Shown one piece after another: positions 39,998-53,745 of a stretch of 64,000 nt of DNA. The DNA comes from Cordia subcordata (Eukaryota > Streptophyta > Magnoliopsida > Boraginales > Cordiaceae). The translations under genes were made by a program, and so were the position numbers. The notes beneath the pieces are model-generated. The model saw nothing but the letters and a program-made list of their open reading frames with translations, did no database searches and was not told the origin of the DNA. Location of the stretch: NCBI GenBank assembly GCA_028554755.1, contig JAPTOF010000004.1, positions 2,487,501-2,551,500 on the forward strand, in the 5' to 3' direction. The number at the start of each line of letters is the position of its first letter. The first letter of the stretch is position 1.

Positions 39998-42900
39998 ATA
40001 TCTAGGCTATTTATTCTCCTTGCGCATGAATTTCACAACACAATTGAACCCACTAGCCCACACGCCCTTGTGCCACGCGTTTATGATCACCACATCACCT
40101 AGACTTTTTACCACTTAGGTCTATATGCCTACTAAAATTTGTTGAATTTAAATTAATTTAATGAAAATTAAACATGTAATGGTTCTATTGGAAAAAAAAA
40201 AATCATTATAAACTAAATTAAATTAAGCACATATTAGTAATAGAAAATTGTTAAAATAAGATGAATTACTTGTCCAACAATCATTAATTTTTTTACGGGA
40301 AGATAAATCCATTTGAATCATGTTAAATGTCTTTGGTTCTAAATCTTTTTTTTTTCTTTTGTTGTCATGTTGGTGAAAAAGAGTAAATCTTTATAGAGTA
40401 AAAAATGTGTATTCTTTTATTTTTTTTCTTTATATATGTTTTTAGTTTTTTTGAGTAATAATGTTTTCATAAAGTGTCTCTCAATTTATCCTATCAAATT
40501 TAGGTGAAGTTGACCCAGTCACAGGGGATTCACACAAATTCAAGTTCTTTCACGTATAATCAAGTCTAAGTCTCTTTTTATGTCACTTATGATTCAATTT
40601 TTTACTAGCTTTATGTCTCTTTTAGTTAAAAATCTACATAAGAGGATAAGAGGATTTAATAGTTAATAATTAAATTTCATCATCTTTTTTTTATCAAACT
40701 CTATAAGTTAAATTTCTTTCATCATAAAAAGAAGCCTACATGAAGGACTCCAATATGCCTTACAATAGGGAATACATGAACTAAACATCTAATCGGATTT
40801 TCAAGTCCTCATCCAATGGATTAAGGGAAAAACATGTTCTAAAGAGACTCTCTTACCTTATATAGAGAAATGCAAAAGAATATTAGAAAATCACATGAGC
40901 TTCAAACTAAATCACATTCGTAGAAAGCTTAACGAATGTGAGGATAAAAAAAATTGAAATGAACCACTTCAGTTTAAAAAAAAATTCTTTCATACACATG
41001 AAATTTCACCGAAATATGATGAACCACTTTCAATACTCGGCTCCTTGAAGGGGGTTCCAAGAACGTACCCAATTTGCGCGTATAAAATGAACTTTAAAAA
41101 GTGGGACACAAACTTGAAGGTACAGATATGATTGTTTGTGAAATGATCAGCAAGTTTGGGTGTATTGTGCACCAAAGAGGGAACACAGAGGGAACATCCA
41201 TAACCATCAAACAATCGGGTATTGAAAACTGTGGTCCCGATTGTTAACGGCCGATATCGATCCTGATGGGGTCCAGGGGAGTGAATTCAGGGCGTCGGAT
41301 CACGGGGAAAGGATAGTGTGAAGTGGGCCCGGAAGGTTGTCGGTTGACGAGCTCGGCATGGGCATGTGGGCTTTAGATTGGTAGTGGGACCCACGTAACG
41401 AAATTGATTGGAAGGAATTTCTATGCGAGATAAATGGGCTAAACATCCACCATGTGGGCATGGTCAACATGGCATGTGGGCACATTAGCATTTAGCCTCA
41501 TAGCCACCACAATGCGTCATGGTCCCGCATTTCCTCCTCTCTTCACGCCTGCCATTTTTTTACCCCCAATGAAATAATTTCTTTTTTTTTTTAATTTCCC
41601 TTAAATGTGTAATTAATTATTTTTTTAAAAAAAAAATTCATTCTCCCTAATGTTTATTTCCTTGCAATTTTTTGTGAATTTTCGTTTTCTCGTAATATAG
41701 TATCGTTTCAAAATTTTATGTGAAAGATATAACTTGGCTGAGACATTTTGGGCTCGTGTGGATGGACTTTTTTTACAAGTGTTTTTTTAAATAATTTTTA
41801 GAACAAAAAACAAAATTTGGTAATACAACTTTTTTAAAGCAAAGCTGAATAGTTATTAAAAACTAATGTACTTTTTCAAGAATTAAAAGTACTTTAAAAT
41901 TACTATTATACTATCAGGAGGGAGAGGATACAAAATATATATATATATATATATATGAAATTCGAGAAAAGGATTGATAATACGAGAAACTTATTCATTA
42001 AATGCTGATTATCCATCTTATCGAATCACCAACAAGAAGAGGAAAAAGTTAAACCTTTCCCCAGTTACATATAGTATAAAATGCATACTTTTCTTCTCAA
42101 ATAAAGTGAAAGAAAGTTTAATTCTTATTATCTTTTTCCTTGGATTTAAGGTAGATTTTCTTGCTTGCCCACAAGTGCTACCTAAAGGAACCAACAATAA
42201 TGATGTCCTATAGATGCTACACAAATCTATTAGAGCATGTAAAGTAATATAATTTCAGAACAGTTCAAAACATTATCTTAGGTAATCATACAAGATTATA
42301 AACTTAAACATCAAGTTAGAATTTCTTAATTATTACTAATTTTATCCCATTAAGCAGCCCCAGCTATCTCCTCCTCTTTTTCTTTTACTTTTCCTTTCCT
42401 TTTTCTCTTTTCCCTTTTTTCTTTTTTCTTTTTCCTTTTCTTCTCCCTTGATGAAGTGTATGTAGAACCGAGGAACATCCCAGGTACATGCTAGAGTTTC
42501 TTATACAACGGATAATCACTATACAGAAGCAGATTTATAATAATTAACAATGTAATGATTATTTGCTAAAAGTTTAATTTATTAAAAGAAAAGATTAGGT
42601 AACAAATATATTCAACAATCCTAGGTGCAGCCCACGGTTCTTAATAATCATCGGTTGATTTTACTTTGCTGTCATGCAGGTTTACTATCGGATTATTATA
42701 TCTTTGCCAATCAACGAATAACGACAAACTAATTAAGATGGGCTCATATGGTATACATATGAGACAATCGAGATTCTATATGTTGCATTTTTATAAAGAA
42801 GCGAATAAATATACTAACGAGTTGACATATTTTGGGCTAATTAACACTTTCGTTAGAAATGCATGTATTTGAAAAGTCACCAGAGGCAGAAAACTATTGG

Positions 42901-44846
42901 AAGAGGATGCTAGGGGGTCTCGGCTTTGTCCTCTTTTTCTTACCCAAAAAAAAAAAAAATAGCGCTAGCATAAGTCCGAGAAAATTACAAGAACTCGAGC
43001 AAATGGTTAATCAGAAACCGTGGGCTTCCAAGTTGGTTTAGGATTACCTCTTAATATTATAAAATTACAAAAAAAATTAATAATAATAATAATAACAGCA
43101 ATAGACAGATTAATTATTTCATCATCAATATAAGCGTATATCACAAATTCACTACTTAATTTCAAATTTTCTTCGTAACTCGGGTTATCATCATCTATTT
43201 GAGCTAGCATAAGGCATGAAAATTGAATCACAGCTTTTTGCTTGGTTATCTTATCTGTTTCTCATTGGTCCCCCATCAACGTAGTATAGATCTCTGAATA
43301 ACGTTACATTCCCACACGAATGCATTCTAAGTTCTCTGTTACATTAATTGGTACAGCGCAATCGAGCCAATACTACAAGAGAGGTATCGTCGTGACTCAT
43401 AATACCCACTTATAAATCATCTCCGTAATGTGTCTCTGACTCATATAGAATACCAGCTAGTACATTACATATTAACATGAGCTTTCATGATTTGATACAT
43501 CGGTGAGCTTCAACCACACAAGATGCAGATTCATGCATGCAGTGTCTTAATAGTGAAACCGATGGTTGAATCAAGTGAAGACCTCTAATTTCATGAAGAT
43601 AGATTGGGGAGGCTTTAGGGTATTAAATATTCAAATAAATAATGCTTTCAATACAAAAAGCAGTGTCGTAGGCATTGATCTTGACTTTGTTCACCACTGA
43701 AACCTCAGGCATTACAAGTTTGGAATTCCGTGTTAGCATGGTAACGTACGGATATAAGTAGGTTTAACTTTTAAGCCGTTGATATGTGTGGTTTGAGTGG
43801 CTTGGGTTTGTTAAAATGGGGAACGTAGCTTATGAAATAAGTCATACATTTTGGTTGACCCAATTAAATGCATATATTAGACAATGTCATGCTCAAGAAA
43901 ATGGTATTGTCGGGCATATTTGTTGAAAATATTAAAGTAAGAGTAAAATATATTAGACTATCTGTAATTTGTTAAAAGTGTATTTTATTTTTTTATATCA
44001 TCGAAATTTCCTCATAATTTTTTTTTTACTTTTTAAAATTAATTTACTCATTATTATTCTAAAACATCACGTATGTTTCTTCTTCCTTACGGGTGTTGTG
44101 CTTTGTTTCAGTAGAGAAGGATTAGTTATGAAGGGTTTCTTAACCGAACGGCACTCGAGTCGACACACTATAAATAAATTACATGGCATCTGATGCGCTT
44201 TTACCTTTAAACTAGTTATGTACATACTCTCTTATTGATTAAGCTTTTAAATAAGATGCACTTTTATTATAATATCATAAACTTATTTCACCGCTAATAT
44301 TATTTAATTTCATTTACCATGTAGATAATTATACTAAAAACCTTATTTGTATGTAGAGAAATTGACTTGTATGTGAGAGAACGTATATAATATATGCATT
44401 ATTATAGTCAACTTTCAAGATTCAATGTATAAGAGGCATTAAAATGGAAAATGGTGAACGTAGCGCATCAAATAACCGTTAGCTACTTAGCATAATACAT
44501 TCAATTGACTCATCAAATGCACATATTAGACGATATCACGCTCGAGAAAAATGATATTGTCTGGCATATGCATATATGACGTACTCCTACATTAATTCTT
44601 CATCTAATAAATGTGGTTTAACGCCCTCCCTGAATGGGAAACCAACATAACCTTTCTTTTTCGTCCTTTTTTGACTTGGCGTTCGTATATATTCTCTCTT
44701 GCCTTCTAGACTCTTGCAAATTAGTTTTCAAGGCATAGTATAATTTGTTGACAAAGTACCCCAATATGTTCGTGTTTTGAATATATTCTTTACATTTTTT
44801 TTATTTTTTTTATATAAGAAAATTTTGTTGTTAAATGTCAAATTTC

Positions 44847-44888
<42 letters not shown>

Positions 44889-45219
44889 CAATTTCATCAC
44901 ATAAATAAAAATAAAGAATTAAAGGATAAAAAGACGACATATGACAATATTCATTAGTTCTTATCATTAACATTATATAAAATTATGATTAATACTTCAT
45001 AGTACTTCTATTATAATTAATTCATTTCTTATTGTTAAATTTCTTTATGACATTATAAAATTATGAATAGATTTAAATCCAACTATATAGGTCGAGTTGC
45101 TATATGTATAGTTGGTTTGGTATCTCAAAATATGTAGATATGATTCTACACAGCGATAAACAACTCAGAGATGGCGGAAATTGGCAAAACAAAGTAAGCA
45201 TAGTACGTGTAAACATTAA
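39998..45219. other. Intergenic spacer between divergent Aux/IAA genes, left half
   Basis: No gene is recognised. It holds further TGTCTC motifs (40475-40480, 40614-40619, 43431-43436), a strongly pyrimidine tract (about 42366-42448), AT microsatellites (41937-41957 and 44851-44886) and a duplicated segment (43811 and 44439). A more GC-rich patch at 41200-41540 stands out, but no coding frame or RNA gene is evident in it. Confidence 0.5.
43811..44570. repeat. Diverged direct duplication of a ~120-bp segment
   Basis: The segments 43811-43920 and 44439-44570 share AAAATGG.GAACGTAGC near their starts. Near their ends they share ATTAGAC.AT.TCA.GCTC, then AGAAAA, TATTGTC and GGCATAT. They are in the same orientation, about 630 bases apart, in the spacer between the two Aux/IAA genes. 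Confidence 0.7.
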
Positions 45220-46227
45220 GGGCTCGTTTGGTGATGCTGTCAAAAATTTTAAAAACGAAAATCAGAATCATAAACAAAAAACTGTCAAAAAAAAAAAAAA
45301 AACAAAAACTGTAAACACGTTTGGTTAAATTATAAAATTTATAAACAAAAACCAAAAACATGTTTGGTTGTCCATAGTTTACAAACTATTTTTGTCGCTT
45401 ATTTTCCATTTTAGTATATTATGTTAAATAGAACACATGAAAATATTTGAAAATATTTTGTAAAAGAACAATGAGAATATTATAAAATTGATTTATTTTC
45501 TTTAAGATTATAATTTCAAAAAAAAGTTTAATTGTTTTGAGAATATATTTTTATTTTTAAATTTGAATTTGTTAAAATTTTCATTTATTATTTTATTAAT
45601 TTATTTTTTAGAATGTTTCTAAAAATAATAAATTATTTTTAAAAAATATTTATAAAAATAATTTTAATTTTAATTCTTAAAATGTTCTTAATTTTCTAAA
45701 ACTAATTATAATTTATTAAAATATTTTTTAAAAATAAATTTAATTTATCAAAACAATTTTTAAATGTATTTTTAATTTGTAATATTATTTTTTTATTTTT
45801 ATAAATTAAAATTATTTTCAAAATATTTTTAAAATATTTTTTATTTATTAAAATTATTTTTCAAAATATTTTTAATTATTTTTTGATAATTTCTTTTTAT
45901 AAAATTAATTTTATTTTTAAAATAATTTTTTTAAAAAATATTTTTTAAATAATTTAATTTTAATAATTATTTTTCAAAAAAATTAATGAGTTCATATTAA
46001 CTTTGAAAAAATAATTCTAAAAGGTATTCAACACAAAGTGAATAAAAGTTTTGAAAACCTGTTGCCACAACCTGAGAAAGCCACTTTTTCTTGTTTATCA
46101 AAGTTGCAAAAACATGTTGTTGGTTTTTATTTTTCCAAAAAACAAAAACAGAAACAAACGAACTGATTTTCAGATTTTGATCAACAAAAATAAAAAATTA
46201 GAAACAGCAACGATACCAAACAAGCCC
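45220..46227. mobile_element. Tourist-like non-autonomous element, 1,008 bp, TAA duplication
   Basis: The left end GGGCTCGTTTGGTGATGCTG and the right end CAGCAACGATACCAAACAAGCCC are inverted partners. TAA flanks both sides (45217-45219 and 46228-46230). The interior is extremely A/T-rich, with repeated AAAACGTGTTTGG-like motifs and no transposase frame. The ends and duplication fit a PIF/Harbinger-derived element. Confidence 0.8.
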
Positions 46228-46230
46228 TAA

Positions 46231-49200
46231 GGGTTCTTGTTCAAAGAAATCGGCGAGCATTGCTTTATGGAAACAGCTCATTTTTGCAAACTTTGTTGAA
46301 GAGGACCACAGACAAAAATGGTCCACTTTCTTTAATTGATCTAGTCATGCTTTTGAAGCTCTATGGGCGTTTGCCTATACCATTTACACCTCTATGCCAC
46401 CCCTCATCCCTTAGTAGACTACGGACCCCTTTAGTTGTTTGGGTGGAAAAGATAAAAGGTGTTGACCCCCTATTTTAAGCTAAGTTTTTGTAGGCCCTAA
46501 TGTCGCAAGATCCTTCATTAAAGTAACTTCTTTTAACCCAAAAAAGAAAAAAGAGTGATTTAGTGCGTAAAACTTTCGTTATACATGAAATTTAGAACAA
46601 AATCATTTATTTTTGAATTTAGTTTACTCATGAATTCTTCAAGAACAACTTGAAGATCAAGTGAGTAATTAGTACCATCAATTTGCTAGAAAGTGGATGT
46701 ATAGTTATAGAGACTATAGTTAGACTGGGTGTATACAGTTGTAATAGAGTCAAATTTAAATCAAAGTTGGATTACGTACCCTAAGGTTTAGGTAGAATGG
46801 TAGCATGATGATCTCTTGTTTTAAAAGATCCCAACTTCAAATTAATTCCATGTACAAAATGCATTTTGGCCCTTAATTAATTTACGGTATATGTATGTTA
46901 CATGACAAAAATTTTAATTTAAAAAGAATTCAACGTGATCTTATCAAAAATAAATTTTTCATTGTTAAAAAGATAAACGACATTTCTCCATCATAAATTG
47001 AACACTTACATTGTACCTTTTGAGTACCTTAAATTCCTTATCAATTCAAAAAGTTAGGATTTAAGTACGTTCTCCACTAAAAGACGAGGAGGAAAAAAAA
47101 ACACAAAATAGGAAAAGAGTAAGAAAACAAAGAACCCAGGTCCAAGGTACAGAAACATCACATTAAATTAGGGATGGAACACACGAGTGACGCAATAAAC
47201 GCTATAGCGAGTTGTGGGCCAAGCCACACGTGGATTAGGTTTGGACTTGGACCATTTAGTTCCAGCCATGGCCCATGACAGCAAGGAGGACCCTACTTAT
47301 TTATCAATTGCTTCACCTGTCTAGCTTTTTTGATGGTTCGTTTGGGCCACATTTCAATATTTCCAGGACACGGCCATGTTGTCACACACCACAATTCTCT
47401 TGCACACCTATGAATGTCTAGTTGTGAGATGTCAAATTACATTTGATGCAACTATTGTTAACTAATCTACAATATTTGTGTTATAGGGAAGTATTGTTAC
47501 TAATCTGCTGTCTCCGGACCTAATTTTCGGGGATCGGAAGACACGAAATGAGCAATTCAACCCGAAACTAGGAAACTATGTTCTTCTTCCTTTTAAAGCA
47601 TCAATCTTGAACAAAACGTGCTTCTGCCCCTAGAATTCTTCCGTACTGATCTGGCTCCGGCAAAATACTGCAATCAGGCAATGCAACAGGATGTATGGGC
47701 TCCGGCCCAAAAATAAATGTTGGGCCCACATGGAAATTATTAGTCCGGTCGTAGGCCCATGGATATACCCTTCCGGCTTCTTTATACGAGCATCATGTGC
47801 AAAAATCCAATCAATAATCTTTGACTTATGAACAAGTGGGACAATTTAGTTGACCAACGACCAGTCTTCATTCCTTTTCTTTTCTTTCTTTTTTTTTTTT
47901 TCTTTCCTTTTGTGTGTGCGTGTGGGTTTGGTTGGGGTTGGGGGATTGATTGGTCCCTTTTTTGACCCCAGCCCTAACCTAATCTATGTCCTTGAGAAAT
48001 TCAAACTTAAGTCAGTACTCATAATCATTTGAATTTTGATCTATTCGTAATTCCGAATCAATTTTTCAAAATTCAAGAACTACTACATTTAATGAATACT
48101 CTTTGCTTTTTACTGTTTCTCACTAGCAGCGACAATATAAACACGCATTACTCCACATGTATATGATCAGAGGAAAGACTAAGCATGTTGTTATTTGAAA
48201 CGAAGATAAACAAATTACAAGCCTCAATATATCACTTTAGATCACCAACTTTGATTTGGTTTAATATGTACATACAACTCCAATTATTTAAACCACCGCC
48301 CAATGACATTAACAAAAGAACATAAATTATTCTCATCAATGCATGATCATTGGCCTATCATGATTCCTGACCCCCAAAAAAGCAGTAAAAGTGTTCAACT
48401 CGCCTACTTGTAAAAAGTCATCCACCCAATTCAAATTCTTATGGCATATAAATCTTAGTATTCATATAGTTAGATCTTCTCATGATCAATACCTAGGACA
48501 TAGTGTGAGGGAGAATTTAATTTTCACTAAACCCCTATTTGCATTTTTTACGAGATCAGAACTAGAATATTCTATTAGCAAAAAATAAGTAATAATTTTT
48601 CAATAATAAAAATAATATCAAGATATAATGGGATGCATGCCCTGCAGCTGAGCACATGGAATAGGGGGTGAAGCTAAGGTGACATCTCCAAACAAGCTCA
48701 CATGGCCAACTTCTAGCCCTCCTCACTGAATCCCCTGCACATGCTTTATCCTTGCATTAGGGTCCCATACGTGTTCTACCGTATATGAATATGTATATAT
48801 ATGTGCATATATATAGATATAGATAGATAGACACTAGTATTAACAATTTATTGCATGCTATTTTTCTCCTAATTCTTTGGACCTCGTACGTGCATGGAAT
48901 TGATATAATTTGTAATCGTAGCACAAAACGTCGAACATTTAAATAAACACGAAATAAAAATTAAGATCAGTGACACATGATAGTATCTAAAACAACAAAT
49001 GAACTTTTTCCATTTTGTTATATTTAACTTTCTACATTCCGCAATTAAATAACAAAGACAAAAACAAACAAATTTCGGTCATAGAATGCCAAGCAATAAC
49101 AGCTGGTGTAGTGAAGCACTTTGTACTTGTCTAAGAAGCCTAAATGTGATACTAGGTTATAGGTTTATATAGTAAACATGGACCAACATTTCTCATGTAA

Positions 49201-50727
49201 TGTGCATTTCTTAATTGCCACTCACTGCACGAATCTGCAGGCCAAATGAATACGCAACTTGCTGTGTGCTCTCTCACTTAGTAAGTGGCAACCCATATAC
49301 TAGATACCCCTATACATATATAGCTTTTAATTTGGCTTATTTAACATCCTTTGATGGATCAACTCAAACAATTAGTCATGTTTTTGCATTTTTTGTCAAG
49401 ATTTTTTTTTTTTTTAAGTTTTCGATTAAAACCACGGAAAATGGTGGAGTTACAGAGAAGATGTGAAAAAGGGGGAAAAAGAAACTAGTACTTCTTTTTG
49501 GACATGTGAATTACGATAAGTTTAGTTCAAAGAGATTTAGGATTAAATCTCAAAAGGAAGAGAGGAAAAAGATTATAGAGGCATGAAAGAGAAACAAAAT
49601 AGATAACCAAAATCTTATCGAGAAAATATAGATAACCCAAAAAAGTGGAAGAAAATGACTTCGATTCTTAAATTTACATAGCTAGCTGCATGCAGCTGCA
49701 ACTTGCAACAAAATAAAAAAAAATTAGTAAGGACAAAGTGCAAGATAATAATGTTAAAGTTAACTTTAACTACTTAGATGAATGTGTAATTATATCATCC
49801 TCCAAGTTATGCGAGTGGACCTTGAAAATCATCTTGTAATTGGAGTATTATTATGTATCACTCCTTTACTTTTCATCATTATTTGTATAATAAAATCTGA
49901 ACTATATACTTGAAATATTTAATATTTAACATAAATTCTTATTTTACAAAGGAGGTCAAAAATTAAAAATTAAAAAGTAATATAAAATATTACTCTATCT
50001 TAAGTTAATCTCACCACCAAAGATACAGGAGTAGTGACACATTGGCTCACTAAAATATCCTGGAATAAAATTTTAGATTTTGGAATCCTCCTTATTGATC
50101 AAAATTTGAAAAAACAACTTTGCATATATCGGCTCAAGTAATATGCATCCCTACCAAGTTCTTAAGATTTGGAGCAAACAAAATAGAATTTTGTCAGATT
50201 TAGCAATTCTGGTTCCGTATGCAACTCTTAGTGGAGTGCTTCATTTTAATATTTCACGCTGTAAAATACCAAAAAGATTATATAAAAGAAAAAGCTAGCT
50301 ATTCGCCAAATTAAAACTTTCTTCTGTTTTTTCTTTGTTGATATTCACTAAAAGAAAAGTTACTAAATTAGGTCTCAACAAACGATAATGGGAAAGAAGG
50401 CTATCATCATAACGCCATTACCAATCCCAGCAAGACTGGAAATTCCAGCAAACCAATTTTTGCCACGTGTCCCAACCCTTTCCATTATTAAAACTTAGTG
50501 AAGACAAAATGCAACCCACCCGTACCTTAATGCCACTTTAGCCTAAACACACCCCTCTTTTGCTCTCAACGTTCTTCAAGCTTGTTACAACTTTGTATAC
50601 ATTACATATTTCTCTCGTCCACACTCCAAACGCAAAATAAAATACGACCCCAGAACTTCGAGAACAAGGGAAAAAAAGAAGAAGAAAAAAGAAAAAGAAA
50701 AAGAGAGAAGAATAGTGCAACACATCC
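46231..50727. other. Intergenic spacer, right half: upstream region of IAA7/14/17-like gene
   Basis: No gene is recognised; a 72-codon frame at 46260-46478 has no family features. G-boxes (CACGTG) occur at 47227-47232 and 50464-50469. TATATAAA at 50279-50286 lies about 445 bases before the Aux/IAA start and could be its TATA box with a long leader. A purine-rich stretch (about 50668-50712) just precedes the ATG. Patches at 47140-47420 and 48640-48780 are more complex than the surrounding AT-rich DNA and are candidates for conserved non-coding sequence. Confidence 0.5.
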
Positions 50728-53700
50728 ATGGAGGTTGGAATGGAAACGGTGAGCACGCCTAAGTTGGATTATTTTGAAGAAACCGAGTTACGATTAGGGT
50801 TGCCGGGTGGAGGAGGGAAGGAATTAGCTGATCTCAGCAAGAACAAGAATGCTAATGGGAAAAGAGGTTTCGACGAAGCCATGGATCTGAAACTGAAGCT
50901 TTCTTCCAAGAAGGACACAGTAATGGATCCAAGCCAGAAGATGATCAAGAATGGGGAGCTGATCACAGAAGATATTGTTGCTTGCAACGACGACTCAGCC
51001 AAGCCTCCTGCAAAGTAAGTTAGTTCTAATCTTTTTAGTTTTAGTACACGCTCATGAGAATGGGAAGAAATTTATAATGACTTTTATTTCTTAATTTGAT
51101 TAATTCAACTTCAGTCATTCAACTTTTAATCATTTGCCATCACACTCACATATATGCCTAATGAACTTATGGTAATTAACAAAATGTTTTAAATGACAAA
51201 CTTATCACTACTATTAATCTTCGGAATCCAATACGCCAAGCAACTTCATTTCTCAATTCTTAACGTCAACTAGAATTTCTCTTCTTCTTCTTCTTCTTCT
51301 TCTTGAATTTCTTTTCTTCTTCTTTTGTGTGTGTGAGAAAAGAGGTGATCTGGGATAAGAGGTAGTTTAAGTAGTTGAAATTATTAGAATATTAAGCGAT
51401 CTCATATTCTGCTGTAATTATCTCATAATATGCATGTTCTATTGGTATAAAGGTTAGTTTTGTAATTGTAAACACTTTGTTTAGATAAATATACAAGCAA
51501 ACACCCTAATTAGGGTGATACAGCCAAATGGTCTTTAGAAATTATCTAGCAAAAGTGATGAATCTCGTGCAAGAAAGCGTGGGATTTGCGAAGAGCAGTA
51601 CCTTATGATATTCATAACCACACTACAAGAAATCTAGTAATAGGTGACGGTTTTGAAACTTAAAGGCGGTAGTTTTGGATTAATGACAAATCCATTGGTA
51701 GTGGTTCTGGAACCGCTGCCTATGTGAAAATTATAATTTTAAATAAAAAATATTCTAAGAAAATAAAAAAGTATAATTTGGTTATAGGCGACGGTTTCCA
51801 AAATCGTCACCTACCTGCAACACAAAAGAAAAAAAAAGCTACAATTTTAAATGAAAAATATTTTAAGAAAATAAAAAAAGTAATAATTTGGTTATAAGCA
51901 GTAGTTTTCAAAACTGCCGCCTATGTGCAATACAAAAGAGGAAAAAAAAAAAAAAACAACAACATCTTGCTTTTTGCAAGATTCAAACTTGAACTGTTTA
52001 TTACTCTAGCGCCATGTAACCATTACACGTACTAAACAAGCTAAGTATTCATTTGTTACCTATCTCATATAAAAATATATTTATCTATTAAAAAAATTGC
52101 CACCTATTATGAAAAAACGCCGCCTATAGCAAGGAAACTGTCGCTTATAAGTACTTTTTTTTGTTTTTCAAAGAATATTTATCACTATGGGTGACGGTTA
52201 TAGTAAAACCGCCGCCTATATTGTTTTTAATAATTTGAAAAAAATAAAATGTAATATAAACTCATTTTTACTATTTTGAAAAAATAAAATGTAGGACAAT
52301 TAGTGGCAGTTGGCTAGGAAACCGCCGCCTATAGTTTGTTTGATAATTCGAAAAAAATAAAATGTAATATAAACTCATTTTTACTATTTTGAAGAAAATA
52401 AAATGCAGGATAATTAGTTGCGATTTGCAAGGAAATCGCCGCCTATACTTGTAATTAGTGGCGCTTAGACTAAACCGCCACCATATTGTTTGTGGCCGGC
52501 AGTTCATCCAAACAGCCGCCTATTCCCATGTTTTTTGTAATACCAATCAGATCCTGATATACCCTTAAGCACCAGAGGAGATCGCTATAATCGTTACTAT
52601 ATTTGGGTTAAAAAGGGTGGTTTTGGATTGGGGGTTTTTTTTCCGGGGGCGGGGGGGGGGGGGCGGGGAATTTATTTCAACGATAAGTAAATTAAGCATG
52701 ACAATTTCTGTTCATAGGAAAGGAATATAAAGACCTTTTCAATTTAATCACCAGAGCTAGCCATCAAAAGAGAATGCAAATAACAATGATTCTGAGAAAT
52801 AATTTCAGGGCTCAGGTTGTGGGTTGGCCACCAGTTAGGAACTTCAGGAAGAACATAATAGCAGTCCGAAAAATGAGCAGCGCGGCGGAGGGTGATGATA
52901 AGGGTGGCGTTGGTGGTGCTGCCGCCTTTGTAAAAGTCAGCATGGATGGCGCACCTTACCTTCGCAAGGTGGATCTGAACCTGTACAAGAGTTACCAAGA
53001 CCTCTCTGATGCCTTAGCAAACATGTTCAGTTCTTTTACAACGGGTAATTTTTTTTTTTTCTTTTTCACTCTGAATGTTTACCTACTCGGGCTCCTCTGA
53101 GCCCAAAACATATCCGTACTATGCCCGAAACAAGAATACGTCACCTTGTACTAAAGATTTTGATTGTACTTGGGTATGTTTAAATGTTGAATATTGAAGG
53201 CAATTATGAAGGCAAAGGGATGATAGATTTCATGAAAGAGAACAAGTTGATGGATCTTCTGAACAGCTCTGACTGCGTTCCTACTTATGAAGACAAAGAT
53301 GGTGACTGGATGCTTGTTGGCGACGTGCCCTGGAAGTAAGCACTTTGCCATACCCTCACCCATGAATCACACCCTTTATATATCTTCATATTTGAATTAA
53401 AGATAAATATAACTTGACATTTTTCATTGTGTGTGTATATATATATATCAATCAGGATGTTTGTTGAATCATGCAAGCGCCTGCGCATAATGAAAGGGAC
53501 TGATGCAGCTGGACTGGGTTAGTTCATATTCTGCACTAAAATTTTTAACATTATGTATATATATATATATAGCCACGGTATATAATCCTGTTTATCACGT
53601 GCATAATTCTTATCAATTTTTACGATTCTCTAGACTAGTATCTATGAGAGTATTGTGCCTCGAATCATATGTTAACTGAAACATTATGTTGATTTCAGCA

Positions 53701-53745
53701 CCAAGAGCCATGGAAAAATGCAAGAATAGAAGCTTTCGTGTCTAA
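50728..53745 (+). CDS. Aux/IAA auxin-response repressor, IAA7/14/17-like
   Basis: Nuclear co-repressor of auxin-response genes, turned over by TIR1/AFB. Exons 50728-51014, 52809-53044, 53200-53335, 53456-53517 and 53699-53745 give 255 residues. The EAR motif LRLGL is at 21-25. The degron VVGWPPVR is intact (core residues 101-106), after a Lys-rich domain I-II linker with the usual KR pair ([15 protein letters not shown]). The PB1 domain has [15 protein letters not shown] and the acidic [15 protein letters not shown]. The C-terminus, [14 protein letters not shown] plus FRV, is diagnostic of the IAA7/14/16/17 clade. Its four introns sit at the common Aux/IAA positions. The 1.8-kb intron 1 contains a CACTA-type element and G-runs. 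Which clade member it equals cannot be decided. Confidence 0.95.
51621..52542. mobile_element. Degraded non-autonomous CACTA (En/Spm) element in Aux/IAA intron 1
   Basis: The left end CACTACAAGAAA is the classic CACTA terminus. The right end reads, in reverse complement, TATTACAAAAAA, a decayed match. A 3-bp duplication CCA flanks both sides (51618-51620 and 52543-52545). The subterminal regions carry many short repeats of the AACCGCCGCCTAT type in the right half, and the inverted TAGG(T/C)GACGGTTTT type in the left half, as expected for transposase-binding arrays. No transposase frame remains at 922 bp. Confidence 0.85.

Noticed and set aside
46260..46478. 72-codon frame beside the 1-kb MITE
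   Set aside because: No conserved motif, no splice partners and poor start context; most likely chance.
52271..52507. 78-codon minus-strand frame with repeated RRRFP segments
   Set aside because: It is generated by the subterminal repeats of the CACTA relic, not a protein gene.
38462..52668. Long G-runs (38462-38477 and 52644-52668) as functional elements
   Set aside because: Homopolymer-like runs with flanking low complexity; they may reflect slippage or base-calling error rather than function.
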